Made by a program: the position numbers and the translations under genes
The notes under the pieces: model-generated
Databases searched by the model: none
Told to the model about the DNA's origin: nothing
The model's input: the letters and a program-made list of their open reading frames with translations, nothing else
Shown: positions 31,030 through 43,705 of the stretch, piece after piece
Numbering within the stretch: the stretch's first letter is position 1
Layout of the letters: each line of letters starts with the position of its first letter
DNA from: Choanephora cucurbitarum
Taxonomy: Eukaryota; Mucoromycota; Mucoromycetes; Mucorales; Choanephoraceae
Assembly: GCA_025331435.1 (NCBI GenBank)
Contig: JAIWNI010000021.1
Location: forward strand, 124,001-188,000
Length of the DNA stretch: 64,000 nt
Reading direction: 5' to 3'

Positions 31030-32941
31030 AAGCTTCAATTTCATTATTTATTTTGTTCATCATATATTCCCTTTTACTTCTCCTATTATTATTATACATA
31101 TATTCATATCTTTCCCTTTCTTTTGTACAGTAGTTTCACCTTCGAATAGCTTACTTTCTAAACATGTCATGAATTTAGCTTAAGATTAAAGTATGCAATT
31201 TTCATGTTGGCAAGAGCTTATTCCAAAGCGTGTACTTCAAGGAGTGCTGTGTCAAATCTCAGGAACTAGCACTGTAAACTGAATGGAAAACAATCTTTTC
31301 CTCCTTAAGAGTGTAACTTCACCTGAGTATGCTTACAATCTTAGACGGCACAAGAACTTTCTTTAGATAAACTCCTTTATGGGCCTTTGATGGCTACTTT
31401 TTTCTCAGGTTGAAGTTACATTTGAACATGAACTGTTTCTCAAGAGTGGAAAGAAAACGAAGATTTATGGTCAAAATAAGGATAATGTATATTTTTAAAA
31501 AGTTTGTTTATTGTAACTTTGTTTAAAGAAAAAAGAACACGCGTTTAGCAATGTCAAGAATCCTAATAGAAAACATATTAGTCTATTGTCGAGAAGAAAA
31601 AGAAATTGAAGAAGAAATGATAATTCAGACATAGGCATATTGACTTCATACACGGGGCGTTGGTGGGTCCACCCGAGTAACAAAGTTACCGAGTTACCAA
31701 CGTTGCTCCCCATGGTCAGACGCAAATTATGATCATCAGAAGACCATCATTTCTCTTCTTTTACAGTGCTTGGTGTTTCGAATATTTACCTTTATTTAAA
31801 GTTGCAAGAGAAAAAGAAAGTGAAAAAAATGGAAGAAAAAATATTCTGATTTATAAATGTACTGCAAATAAATTTTTTCCCTCATAGCAGTCTCAATTTG
31901 ACAGTCCATAAGGCTCTTGAACTTTCCAGAATCTGTCATGCTTAGCCTCGTGTTTAGACGAGTTTACTTCTTTGGTTTTATTGTATATTAGCACTAGAAG
32001 TCCTCAATTAAAGACTTTGGGCAAGAGAGCATGAGTTAGCATATTATTTTGCAAAGAGCAAAAAACAGAAAAGCGCTCTAAAGCGAAGAAGGATATATGC
32101 CTACTTCAGTCTGTTTATAAAGAAATGTTTCTTCAAAGAAAAAGTTTTGCTTGAATTTAGTCTGTCATTATTCAAATGTCAAGAATGACACGGGACAGTT
32201 GCAGTATTTTTTAGGGACACTTTGGTCATTGCTGTCTTTAATTTCCAAGACATGTCTTCAATCTAAAAAATAATGCTAAAATAAGCATTGAAACTACGAG
32301 AAGAGATGTGTCATTGGTATATATGTCAGGCCTTAGGCAAACACTCGTGATAGTCTTTTTAATTTTGATGATCAGCTTTCTGTGCTTCTCCCTCCTTTAT
32401 TTTCAAAAAGTCAATAAACAGCTTTATCAGCCTTACTCTAAAGACTTCTTTTTCTCTTTAAGCGTAATGTACTGTAGATCGCCAATTAAAATGAAAGCAA
32501 AGCAAACTCCCAAATACTTGGATTTGAAGAAGCAGGCTGAGTGATTTTGGTCGCTCTGATTTTAAGGTTAGTGTAAAAGAATGTCTACTCTTCTTTTTTT
32601 TTTGCTTTGCTTACCTGTACGTTAATTATGCATATTTGTTTTACAACAGCTGTACATATGTATGCAGACAGTGTTGTAGTCTTTAAGAATGACAGATTAA
32701 TAGCTCTTAATCTCGATTGTCAGAGTTGAGAGGGCGAGAGTAAAGGAAAAAACAATAGAAGGAGTTTGTTTGAAAGAATAATTTACCGAAAGCACTAGTC
32801 ATTTACAAAGGCTTTTGTTATTTTTTTGGCTTATAAGTGGAAACATGTCTTTCTTTTTAAGCCCTTCTAAACAAATAAATAGAAAAGGAAGGTAATTCCA
32901 TTTGATGCTGTTGTTCTTTTTCTTCTTTTACTTTGCATCAG
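31030..32941. other. Intergenic, no supported gene
   Basis: Contains a GC-richer imperfect palindrome at 31654-31711; otherwise AT-rich without coherent frames. The leader of the next gene is T/A-rich. Confidence 0.5.
31654..31711. repeat. Imperfect 58-bp palindrome
   Basis: The sequence starts 'ggggcgttggt' and ends 'accaacgttgctcccc', so the ends pair over about 11-15 bp. The centre has a second pairing (gagtaac / gttac). It stands out as GC-rich against its surroundings. A hairpin relic of a transposon end is one possibility. Confidence 0.6.
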
Positions 32942-34914
32942 ATGGAAAAGACACTGACAAACATTAGGTTCGATGAACCTCCAAGTATGATGATTCGATC
33001 CCAATCATTCGATGTATCAAGAGAACCTAATCCAACACAATTAAATGCTCATCATACCAACAAATCACACAATGAAGGAATTAACAAACGTTACTCTACT
33101 TATGACAATCATCCTGGAAAATCGTTTGCTCGATCAGTCTCGTCCATCTCGCTCTATTCCCATTTTGCAGGTGAGAATTTTACTCACCATCGATCCAACA
33201 GGACAAGTAGAGCACCTTCATTCGAATTTGGAAAAAGAGAGTTGGATGGTGGAGATACATCGACCCACAAGGCAATGACGAAGAGCTTGAAAAGTGAATA
33301 TGACATTAATAGTATCAGCAGTGATGAAGAAGGTGCCGATGCACCCAAGGCATCTGTAGGAAAAGCCATGTTTATGTTTTTAAAGGCATTCATAGGCTCT
33401 GGTGTTTTGTTTTTACCTAAAGCGTAAATTTCTTTTGCTGTTTATAAAAGAAAAAGAAAAGTACATTGATGTCTTCTTTTTCCTAAGATTAGATTTGATC
33501 ATGCTGGACTGTTACTTTCTATTGCCGTTATGGTAGTAATTGCCATCATCTGTTTATTTGCTTATCTACAGTTAGTCAAGACACAGATGTTGGTGGGAGG
33601 GTCTTATGGTGATGTAGGCCAAACACTTTATGGAAAAGTGACACGTTATACCATATTATCGTTTATTGCACTCTCTCAGATGGGATTTGTGTGTTCTTAT
33701 TTTGTCTTTATTGCAGGCAATTTAGTCAATATAGTTGATGTGCTGTCTCATTGTGCTGTACAGATTGATCAGAAATACTATATATGGTTTCCTCTGATAG
33801 TTGTTGCACCACTTGTACTCATTCGTCATATTGCCAAATTATCATTTACAGCAATCATTGCAGACCTCTTTATTTTGTTTGGTCTTGTCTGCTGTATCTA
33901 TTTTTCTTCACAGCAACTCAAGACATTTGGTGTTGGTCCTGAAGTCAAGATGGCAAATCCGAGCCATTTTATATTAACAGTTGGTACTGCTGTATTCTCA
34001 TTTGAAGGCATTGGTCTTGGTAGGTTATCTTTTTCATAAAAAAACAAGAAGCGCTTACATGTAACTTTTGGAAAAGTGATCCCCATTGTGGAATCAATGG
34101 AGAGACCTGAACGGTTTCCTTTTGTTGTCTGTGTTGGTGTCTCTGTTGTCTGCGTCATTTATATCATCATAGGTGCTGTTGCTTATTTAGCTTATGGTAG
34201 TCATATTCAAGCAGCTGTAGTATACAATTTCCCTCAGGATCATGGATTGACTATCTCAGTTCAATTGTTGTATTCAATTGCTATTGTTTTAACGTACAGT
34301 CGATGTTTGTCTACATACAAAGCAGCTAATGACTAACCCATCTTACTTCTAGTGCGCCTTTACAATTGTTTCCAGCTACCAAGATTCTAGAAGGTGCCCT
34401 GTTCCAGAAGTGTCTTTCAGGGAGTGAAAGTAATCGTATCAAATGGATAAAAAACGTATTTCGATTATGTCTTCTTTCTTTCTGTGCCCTGATTGCTTTT
34501 GTTGTTGGTGGAGATAACTTGGATATTTTCGTTTCCTTAGGTAAAGTTTAGACGACAAAGAAAAATCCTCCGTTGTAATCTTACCTTTTTCGTTTTTTTT
34601 TATTAAAGTGGGATCTCTTGCCTGTGTGCCTTTATGTTTTATTTTTCCAGGTAAACGTTGAAGTTATTGATATTCATCTTGATTTACTCAAGCTTTTTTC
34701 CTCTTTCCTCTCTCTCTCTCTTTTATGCGCACAAAAAAAAGGCATGTTGCATTATAGAGTAGCAAACAATAGACTTGAGAAAATAGGTGATTTAGGCCTA
34801 TGTGTCTTTGGGGTTGTTATCCTGATTTTGACATTATATGTGACAATCTCGTCATTTATTACACCTGAAGCAAGTGGCTTTGTGTTACCTCCCTACTGTC
34901 CAATTAGAGGCTAA
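32942..34914 (+). CDS. AVT-type vacuolar amino-acid transporter
   Basis: Six exons (32942-33423, 33493-34019, 34077-34293, 34353-34540, 34609-34650, 34742-34914) give 542 aa. A hydrophilic, Ser-rich cytosolic N-terminus (about 145 aa) precedes about 11 membrane segments of the amino acid/auxin permease family. The signature first helix is 'FLKAFIGSGVLFLPKAF'; later motifs are 'AVFSFEGIGLVIPIVESM', 'PLQLFPATKIL' and 'GSLACVPLCFIFP'. This matches fungal Avt3/Avt4, which export amino acids from the vacuole. The exact substrate cannot be read from sequence. Confidence 0.9.
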
Positions 34915-35716
34915 TAAAAACTACAAAGTTCATTGATGTCTGTGTTACAATAAGCAAAACGAATAATGAACAGGACACTAAAGTGAATTTAAGCTTGAGG
35001 CCAAATGAATTCTAGGTACTATTTGTTTTAAAGAAAAAAGAAGAAGGGCGTGTTTACAGATAAAAATATCAAACCAAAAGAAAAAAAAATCATGCGTTGA
35101 TTGGCTTCTATCGTTCTGATTGGCCGCTTCAGATGTTGCCTGATGTCCTGTACGCTCTTTTACTTGTATTTCATGACCTGACTATACATAGAGAAACATA
35201 GTTCAAAGTTAGATTAGTCGCTTGCGTTTCGGACTGTCAAGCAGAATACATGTCATTAAAAGAAAGGCTGCATCCAATACCCAAGCTTATTTCTGTTGTT
35301 TTAAATCAGGTAAATAGCTAAGTGAGTCAAACCAATTATCCAATAGTATATAGAATGCTTAGTTTAAGACAAATTGACATGTCTGCTGAATAGTATTGCA
35401 TGGAAGCCAAGTTCCGAATGTTGCTGAATAGTTTTCTTTTGATAAACCTAAGAATATAAGCGCTCTTTTTATTAATTTTACGAACCAATCAGAGTAGCAT
35501 CACTTGACCTCAGGCATTGCTTATTTGAGTTAAGCACTCACGTTATTTTAAAGTTTGCATAAATAATGGCATCAAATTGATAGGTCCAAACTGAATATGT
35601 CAACTAGGATTCTCATCATGCAATAATCAATTTTTTCCCATATTGTTATAAATAAGGGTATATAAGCTCACTTTTCTCTCTCTTTTTCTTTGAAATTCAC
35701 ATTAATATAATAATCT
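34915..35716. other. Intergenic, promoter side of the STF2-like gene
   Basis: No coding capacity. CCAAT-like motifs occur near 35098-35125, and a 'tatataag' TATA-like box lies near 35662, about 55 bp upstream of the next ATG. Confidence 0.5.
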
Positions 35717-36031
35717 ATGACTCGTAGCAAGGACTCACTTTATTCTTATCGCCACGATAAGCATTTGGCCAGGTAAAGTAGTACTGGATAGTACTTGGTG
35801 TTCAATCAACTAACTTCCTGTTGCAGAAATGGTCAAACTGAAGCACGTTATGGCATCAAGAAAATGGGCGCTGGCGTCGCAAACTGGGGTGTTTTGGGTG
35901 ATGAACTGCCTGATGCTCAAGCGATTGCCCGAGAAGAAGTTGATACTCATTCTCGCTATTATGGTAGCAAACTTAACTTGGTTGATTCTGAAACCTTTGA
36001 ATCTTTGCGTTCATCCGAACAAGCATCTTAA
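35717..36031 (+). CDS. STF2/TMA10-like small protein
   Basis: Two exons (35717-35772, 35827-36031), 86 aa. The protein begins 'MTRSKDSLYSYR' and has the block 'KKMGAGVANWGVLGDEL', corresponding to the conserved 'GxGKGNWGxPGDE' block of yeast Stf2/Tma10. It is otherwise hydrophilic, as expected for this small intrinsically disordered family linked to desiccation tolerance, ATP-synthase-inhibitor stabilisation and ribosome association. A TATA-like box upstream fits a strongly regulated gene. Identification rests mainly on one motif. Confidence 0.7.
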
Positions 36032-36149
36032 CTGTCTCTTTTCTCATCTGTATAAACACTCACCCACACATAACACTGCTCTATATACGCTTACTTTGAA
36101 AGTTCCTCTTTTTTCTCACATCTTGTTTTTTAGCACTTAATAAATATCA

Positions 36150-36902
36150 TTATTCTTCATCTTTTATTGTTGTCTTTTCAAGTTGAAACGCGATTTTTTG
36201 TTGTTGAAGGTCTTCATAACGTTTTTCCATTTGCTGTAATTCACGTACTCTATTTACTTGGGATATCAACATTTCAGTTGCTTTCATACATAATAAAAAA
36301 AAAGTCCATCTTTGAGTTAGAGAACAACCTTAAACAGTAACTTTTTGCTTACCTGACTTAAAATGACCTTGTGATTGGCGTAACGAAGGAGAGACAAATA
36401 GACCAAACCAGTAGAGAGGATCACTAGTTCTCTTCTTAGCTTTCTTTGCATCATCCAGCTTCATTGCTTCTTTTTCATCAGGCTCTTTGTTACGTTTCTT
36501 AAGACCTTCCTTTTCTGACACAATCTCTTCTGGCTCTATAACTTTCTTCTTCGCTATCATGCCTTGATCATTTATTTCTCTAATAGGAGAGAGTATGGTT
36601 TGCTTTCCATTTTCGGTTTCGAGTTTCAACGATACTTACACCTGCAAAAGTGCTTTCATACGCTCATCATATGAAAATCGAGAAATTGTACGTGGACCCA
36701 TTGTGTATTTTGCGTGTGCCAAGTCAACAAAGCCCTTTTGTTATTACTTTGGTTAGGCATAAACCACCTCTTTTTTCTGTTTTCTTACTTTTTGCAAAGA
36801 CTCTCCTGCTTGGGTCCATTGCTGATTGTATTCATTTAACTTGTCAAAGTAAGATACTGTAAGTGCGTCAAGTTCTTTACAGATTGATTCGTAGCTGCTC
36901 AT
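36150..36902 (-). CDS. vma22: V-ATPase assembly factor VMA22 / CCDC115-like
   Basis: Four exons (36902-36789, 36734-36640, 36579-36353, 36280-36150), 188 aa. VMA22 helps assemble the V0 sector of the vacuolar ATPase in the ER. The N-terminal half shows the family pattern: 'LDALTVSYFDKLNEYNQQW', 'GFVDLAHAKYTMGPRTISR' and 'YDERMKALLQ'. A Lys/Glu-rich linker follows, then the C-terminal conserved part 'DPLYWFGLFVSPSLRQSQ' and a coiled-coil tail ('VNRVRELQQMEKRYEDLQQQ'). The third-exon splice uses a GTAAGT donor two bases inside codon GTA. The 3' end lies about 120 bp from the convergent STF2-like gene. Confidence 0.85.
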
Positions 36903-37502
36903 ATGCAAAATAAAAAAAGAAGGAAAGAAAGAGAAAAATGCCTGTTCAAGTACCGAAGTTCACAAAATGAGTTGAATCTCTTGTTTTTAACAAAAACTAC
37001 TCTCTTTATCATGGCCTCATGATGACTCGTCTGCATATATATTTTTTTCTACCAAGGAGCCGAGCACATACGTATACAACATACTTCATTTGTATTACAC
37101 TCAAAAAAAAGTTGTCATTGATCAACATTTCGTGTAAGGTTGTTTTCTATTGGAAGGCTCTTTGGAACTTTTCCAAAAAAGTGATAGATCCTTATCATGC
37201 AATAGTGGATACAACAAGTTTTTGAGAAGCTGCTTTATATACTAAAGTATCATACTTGTAATATATATTCATTTTAGTAGGCCGTTGTTGATCTGTTCAT
37301 CTATCTGATAAACTAGCAAGAGATGTTTAAAAGAAAAGGGGAGAAAGAAAAGACTGTTTCAAGCAACACTCTCACTTATGGAATTTAATCTTCCGCTTAT
37401 GGAGTTTAAGAAGCCGAATCTTGTCGTCAATCAGCAAATTTCTTTTGCTTTCTTCTTTATAAATTTTTTTATTATCTGATCATTCTATCTTCCAGTTGTT
37501 TG
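36903..37502. other. Divergent promoter region, no gene seen
   Basis: 600 bp between the divergent VMA22-like and BRE4-like genes; T/A-rich, no coherent frame. Confidence 0.5.
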
Positions 37503-40500
37503 ATGGACGAAGATTCACCAAACCGACTTCCGCATAATGCTGCAACTAACTTAGGGGCATCACTATCTGATGCGGGCCTGCAAGAGCTCTCAACTTCACC
37601 GCAATCTTTCTTTATCGAAAGAACTCAGTCACTTGATAACATTATGCAAGAGAGGCAACACTACCTTGAATTAGGCAGATCTCCTTCAAATCTCAGTGAA
37701 ATCGAAGTCATTTTAGATGACGGTACAACCCAAAAGAGAACAGTATCGTTGTCTACTTTACCAGAATATATGCAAGAGGAACAAACTGAAGAAGAAAGGT
37801 AAAAAAAAATCGATGAAGGAATGGCGTTTCATATCTATTTAACATATAAAAAAAAAGGTCCGAAGACGAAAGCAGTAATGACAAAACACCTTTACTCAAG
37901 TCGCACAGGGACAACAACTATCAATCTATATCCGATCCAGATTCAGACAGTTCTGACGCAGATGGAAGTGATTCGGACGAACCCTTTTTCCCTATTCAAC
38001 AGACCGCAAGCAAACGCAAACACACAGCAATAGAAGACGATCCTCAATTCAGTAACTGGCAAAGTCGGTTAAAATCATTCTTCAAAAGTCTCTATGACGC
38101 CAGCACATTAACACCTCAACAACGACTTGTTCTAAAATGTAGTTTTGCTTATTTTCTTGGCTCTTTGTTTACCTTTGTACCTTTCTTGAATGCATTGATT
38201 GGAAACAACCATACCTCAAGCCATCTGGTGGCTACTGCGACCGTCTTCTTCAACCCAGCAAAGACATTAGGTGGTATGGTCGAGGCTGCTGCTTATGGTT
38301 GGGGTTATGTTTTCTTTGCTGTCTGTATCTGTTTGGGATCGATGTTTACAACAGATTACTTTATTGATCAAGATTACTTTTTGGTTGCCTACTTGTTTTC
38401 TTTACTGTTCTGGTTAGCAGGTTCTACTTTCATTGTGGCCTTTTTAAAGGCACATTGGAATAAGCCTCCTGTAGCCACTGCTTCTAGTTTATGTTTTATT
38501 ATTATCTTCATTATTGTTGTTCGTGAAGGATCTGTCAATCGTGGTGACTTTGATACCACACGAATTGAGCAGATCACAACAGCTGTAGCCACAGGTACAC
38601 TCATTACAGTTGCTTGTTGTGTGATCTTTTGGCCTGTATCTGCTGCAAAGAAGCTCAAGAAAGATGTGGATTCTACTTTGAACTCCTACCGTGTGCTGTT
38701 GAAGTTGTTGGTCAAGACATTCTTGTTGGATGACGATCTCCCAGAATTTAAGGCCAACCGTACCCTTCAAACAGCCATTCAATCACACCAAGCAAGTTTC
38801 ACAGCGCTCCAAAAATCACTCAAGGAAGCTAAACTGGAGACGTTTTGGAACAGTGAAGTTCGAGGCAGAAGTCTAGAATACGATGCAGTCATCAAAAGTA
38901 TGCAGAGACTTGCTCAACATATGGGTGGACTAAGAAGTAGTTGTGGCATCCAGTTTGAAATTATGGGTAGTGAGGCAACAAAACAGTACAAGGAAATGTC
39001 GAGAAACAAGAAACAAAAAAAGAAGCGTCAGCAACAGTTTACTCCCTCTCCCTTCAAGTCTGCATCAACAGGCATCTTCAAAGCCAATCCAGGTCGCTCT
39101 AACAATGTGTCCAGCAAGCTATCTCAATCCTACGTACCTCCTTCTGCTTTGGATGGCAATGATCCTTATCATCCTTCATGGAATGTACGTGCAGGCTATC
39201 GTCGTAGAAGACTTCAAGATGAGATGAGAAGACAAAAGACATTCATGAGTCGTTCTGATGATATGTTTGACGACTTCCTAAAACCAAATGACTTACCTTC
39301 TACTTCTTACACGCACCCTATCCCTCCTTCTTTAATTGATGAAGACACGCTTGAGTCAAGTGATATGCCGCTGGTCCATTTCATTCAGACCATTCGTCCT
39401 CCATTGAAGTCATTCGCATATACGTGTAAACAAACCATCTACCACCTGCAACATCATTTCTCTACCTCATCCAGCTCTAGTTGGATTCCTCGCATCTATG
39501 GAAAGTCTACCAAACGCACACCTTCACTTGGTGTTTTGAAGGCCAATTTGGAGAAAGCCATTGCCCTCTTTGAATCATCTCAAAGACAAGCTGTACGTAA
39601 ACTGTATCATTCTCGTGTCCATGCAATGCAAGCTAAATCGAACGACAAATCTGAAGAGACACATACTGTGGGACTTGTTCTCGGCGAAGAAGTAATTCTT
39701 GTCTACTTTTTTGTCTTCAATATGATTGAATTTGCGCGTGAGTTGATTGTGTTGGTGGAATCTGTTGAGCGATTGAACAACAAGAAGAGGACCAATGTGT
39801 TATCTTGGATTGTTACTTCTTTAAAGCAATTATGGAACAGAAAACAAACCAAGGAAGAACACCGCAAGCATCTCCATCATCTGAACATCGTGCCTTTTGT
39901 GCCTAACGAACGAAACATGATGAACACGTTGCATACACCTACACCCAAGACAAAATGGAGACGCTTCTTTATTCGCATCTGGCGCCTGTTTTCGCTTTTT
40001 AAATTGCAAAAGATCCGTTACGCTTTTAAGGCGATGGTGGCTGCTATTTTGTTGGCTACACCTGCTTTTATCAGTTACAGTCAAGATTGGTTCCGAACCT
40101 ATCGTATGGAATGGGCTCTGATTACATTGATGGTCGTAATGACACCTACAGTAGGTGGCACAAATCTGGTGGCAGTTTACCGTATCTTCTCTACTGCCCT
40201 TGGATGTTATGTTGCCATGGCATTCTACATGTTGTTCCCCGGTAACATGTATGTGCTTATTGTCTTGACCTGGCTGTTTTCTATTCCCAACTTTTACCTA
40301 ATTCTCTATAACAAACATGGTAAATTCGGCCAGTTTACTTTACTTGCTTACAATCTCGTCATGCTGAACAAATACAATGACCGTGAAACAAATGATGTGG
40401 AAGTATGGGTACTGGCCAATCAAAGATGTCTAGCTATTTTGGTGGGTGTTGTCTTTGGTTTGATTGCTACTGCTTATGTCTGGCCTTATGAAGCTCGTGT

Positions 40501-41369
40501 CGAACTCAGAAAGGGACTTTCTGATTTCTTACTTCGACTAGCTTGGCTCTACCAAAAGCTTGTCTCGATTTACATTGATTATCCTACCAAGAATCGTATT
40601 CAAGCCAACGGACAAAGAGAACTTCAACAACGCACTATCAACATCATGGAAGTTGGTCCAAATCCTTCTGAGACGCAGCTACTTGCATTTGAAGCACAAC
40701 GTCGACTAGCCACTCAGTCGTTTATGGATCTTGAGCTTGGTCTTCAACGTTCACTGTTGGAATTACAAGCACTTCTGTCTCAAACACCAAACGAACCACG
40801 TCTTAAAGGTCCCTTTCCCATTGATACATATCGTACTATGTTGACATCCTGTCAGAACATTGTCGATCGATTTTTGTCCATGCGAACTGTGATGTTAAAG
40901 GATACATGGCAGAATGAAGTACAGCATGACTTTATGATACCAGTTGCCACTGAGCGTAAAGAGATGGTAGGCAATGTCTTACTGTATTTTTACTTGTTGG
41001 CTTCGGCATTACGTCTCAAGACGCCCATGCCACCTTATTTTCCACCAGCTAGAAAGGCCTGGAAGACTCTGTTGGAACAGCTGTTTGAGATGCCTGTTGC
41101 AAAGTCCGAAAAGATGCTTGAGAAAAACGATGTTTACATGTTCTATTATGCTTATGTCACATTGATGGAAGATATTATTCGAGAACTAGATAAGGTAGGA
41201 TCAAAAAGATAAGAAAAACTATTCAAACACTAATACGCATTCGTTTTTTTTTTTCTTTTAGTTGGGTGAAAACATGACAAAACTGTTTGGCTCACTTGTC
41301 CCTCCAGATCAATGGAACCTTTTGTTTGATGAAGAACAACAGAGTGTAGAGGGCATTCATGTCCCTTAG
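37503..41369 (+). CDS. Large BRE4/aromatic-acid-exporter-type membrane protein
   Basis: Three exons (37503-37798, 37858-41194, 41262-41369) give 1,246 aa. A disordered acidic N-terminus (about 190 aa) is followed by a first membrane block (about 215-385, e.g. 'GGMVEAAAYGWGYVFFAVC', 'LCFIIIFIIVVREGSVNR'), a long cytosolic region with basic linkers, a second membrane block (about 835-1000, 'FKAMVAAILLATPAFISY', 'LITLMVVMTPTVGGTN', 'LAILVGVVFGLIATAYVWP') and a helical C-terminal domain. This is the two-block layout of fungal BRE4 (brefeldin-A sensitivity) / ArAE-like proteins. Transport of aromatic acids or similar compounds is a family-level guess. Confidence 0.85.
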
Positions 41370-43298
41370 TTTTTATCTAACGTATCTATAAATTAAATTA
41401 TATACATTTCAAAACACTACACTTGGAGCTCAAGTCCTTTGATTAGCTATTCTTCATCACCTTGTGATAGACTGCTCAAACTTTTCTTTTTAGATGCGAA
41501 GAAAATATTTATTAATTTGACAAATGGATGTAATTGACACAGAATGTGTCAGTTACCATAGTACGAGCTAGACCAAGACGAAGTTGAAGTAATACTTTAG
41601 TTTTATGCATAAAGAACTGATGAATCTTGTTATCGCCAAAGAGGAGCAAATGCACGATTTATTGAGTCCTTAGCGTCATAATAAAATTGAGTGATGTGTT
41701 CGCTTGACAAATCAATTCAATGGAGTTTGTTGAAAGAGAACAAAGCAGATTAGAAATGATGAATAAAAAGAAAAGCATTGATTCATAAGTTGGTTTGGAA
41801 TGACCATACATTACTGATTTTGAAGGCTAAGCTTGTCGAGATTAGATCATATACGGATCAAGCTCCTTGAGGACTTTGGATACAAAGAGTGAACAGATGA
41901 TTCTTGAATATAAAGGGACAAATAGCCTGGCGACAAAGAAAAGAGGAAGAGAAAGATTTTCTTGTTTGGTAGCACTATCATGCTCTTAACTTTAAAGTGA
42001 TTATATAAACGACATTCAGGATCAGCAGCACAATTATAATGTGCCTGCTGTTGGAAACATCAGAAAAACTTATCTGTGCTTCTTCTATGGGTCTCAATTG
42101 ATAGTGGGTGTGTTCAGATAAGACATATCAATTGCTATAGCAGCAACAATAGCAAAAAAGGTTCCCATTTTTATCTGAGCCTCAGTTAGTAATTCTATGT
42201 ATACTAGAGTAGCTTACAATTTACTTGATATTAGTGATAACAATACGAAAGAACAGCCTCGTACATTGCTCCATAGCAATTGAAGCTGTCTGATGCTTCA
42301 AATTGAGTGAAGGATGATATCGAATCACTCTCAACGTAACTGTATGTCTGATATGATAACAATTGGTCGAATAATGCTTTTCTTGCTTCGAAAGTAAGAT
42401 TTTGAAGAGTCAAGTGATACTGGTATCTTGTTTCGCTTACAAAAGAAGCCCACTAGATATAACATTGAGCAGATGTTACTTTCAATACTGGTTTACAGTG
42501 CTTGGTACAAGATTATTTCGAAAAAGCTAAATGACTCATATTAGCTCCCGCGGAAGTAGTTAGAGCAACCTCACAATACTGAGCTAACTATTCGATTCGA
42601 TATGGCTTGTTTGTTCGTATGGCTGTCAATATATGCTTTTTCTATCAGTGATTCAACACACTCCTTTTTTTTTCTGTGTTATCTTTATTCGTTTGGGAGG
42701 TAAATCTAATAATTCAAGTGCACTAAGGAAGTAAAGTCTATTTTTTTTTGCTCAGTTTGTATTACTCGACGCATATGACACAAACAACCCTTCTTTTCCT
42801 CGTAAATGATACATTAACAATAAAATTTCGGTCCGAACTCATTGCATTCGTAAAATGTAAGCTGGGTTAAGCTTATCAATCCTATTGGTGAATAAAATAT
42901 ATGAATTTTTCAAACAACTAGAACACAAGCCTTAGCAGCCAATTAAATACTCCTCTATATATATCGCCTATTTAAATAGTGTGCTTTATTTTCATCCTTT
43001 TTTTTTTCTTTACCACTTTTTCTTTTATCTTTTTTTTGTAAAAGAAAACCAAACTTACACACAAACACCCTTTGTCAATTCTTCTTTCTTTTTCTTTACT
43101 AAACAAGTAATAGATATAAGAAAAGAGAAGAACCCTTCTTTACTTTTTTAAACACAAGAAAGTAAACACAACTAAAAGCTCAAGCAACAACTCTTTAAAA
43201 GGAAAGCTTGCCCTTTTTAATTCAGTAAAAGGGGCTTTTTTTTAGAAGAACTATTCAATCTAAAAAGGTAGAAAACAACTTAAACTCATCTCAACAGA
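41370..43298. other. Intergenic, with one possible orphan exon
   Basis: A minus-strand exon-like piece at 42231-42452 follows an 'atatctag' acceptor and reads 'WASFVSETRYQYHL' through 'ESDSISSFTQFEASDSF' to a stop; no upstream exon could be joined. The last 300 bp (43000-43298) are the A/T-rich leader of the next gene. Confidence 0.4.
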
Positions 43299-43705
43299 AT
43301 GATTTTCACTACTGCTCAACACCAAATCAACCCTTGTTCATACATGAAGAAGACGTTCAAAGCCGAGAGGGAATTTTGTTTCCCCCCGTCCCCCAAGGTA
43401 GAAGCTTAGACCAAAGAGCTTCAAAACCTTCACACAAGCCATCGCGTTATCGCCCTTATCCTACACATAAACCATCCAAGCCTGATCCTCTCTTTGGCCC
43501 TGTTACTTCTAGTTCTACCTCTTCTACTACTGACCAGCCATCATTGATTTTGAGTGACGATGAAGTATTTGATGAGCTGGATCAGTACATGAATCCTTCT
43601 ATCAGTTTTTTGTCTTCACCGCCACCTTCCCCTCTCCTATCTCCTTCAAACAGTGAAGAAAATGATGAGGATTTTGATTTCGATGATTTTCCTCTTTTCC
43701 CATAA
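43299..43705 (+). CDS. Small Ser/Pro-rich acidic protein, frame interrupted near its start
   Basis: The first ATG after a long A/T-rich leader is 43299-43301, but its frame ends at about 43405. The convincing protein-like frame (from about 43334) is offset by one register: it reads 'FIHEEDVQSREGILFPP', continues Pro/Ser/Lys-rich with 'SSSTSSTTDQPSLILSDDE', and ends with an acidic tail 'ENDEDFDFDDFPLFP' at 43703. No in-frame ATG precedes its N-terminal part. The two frames meet near C runs at 43382-43395, so a one-base undercall there is the simplest explanation; a real frameshift or a missed exon are alternatives. Function unknown. Confidence 0.55.

Noticed and set aside
32308..32544. 78-codon plus-strand frame with a hydrophobic N-terminus
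   Set aside because: Resembles a signal-anchor but has no further protein-like features, no TATA/leader pattern and no recognisable family.
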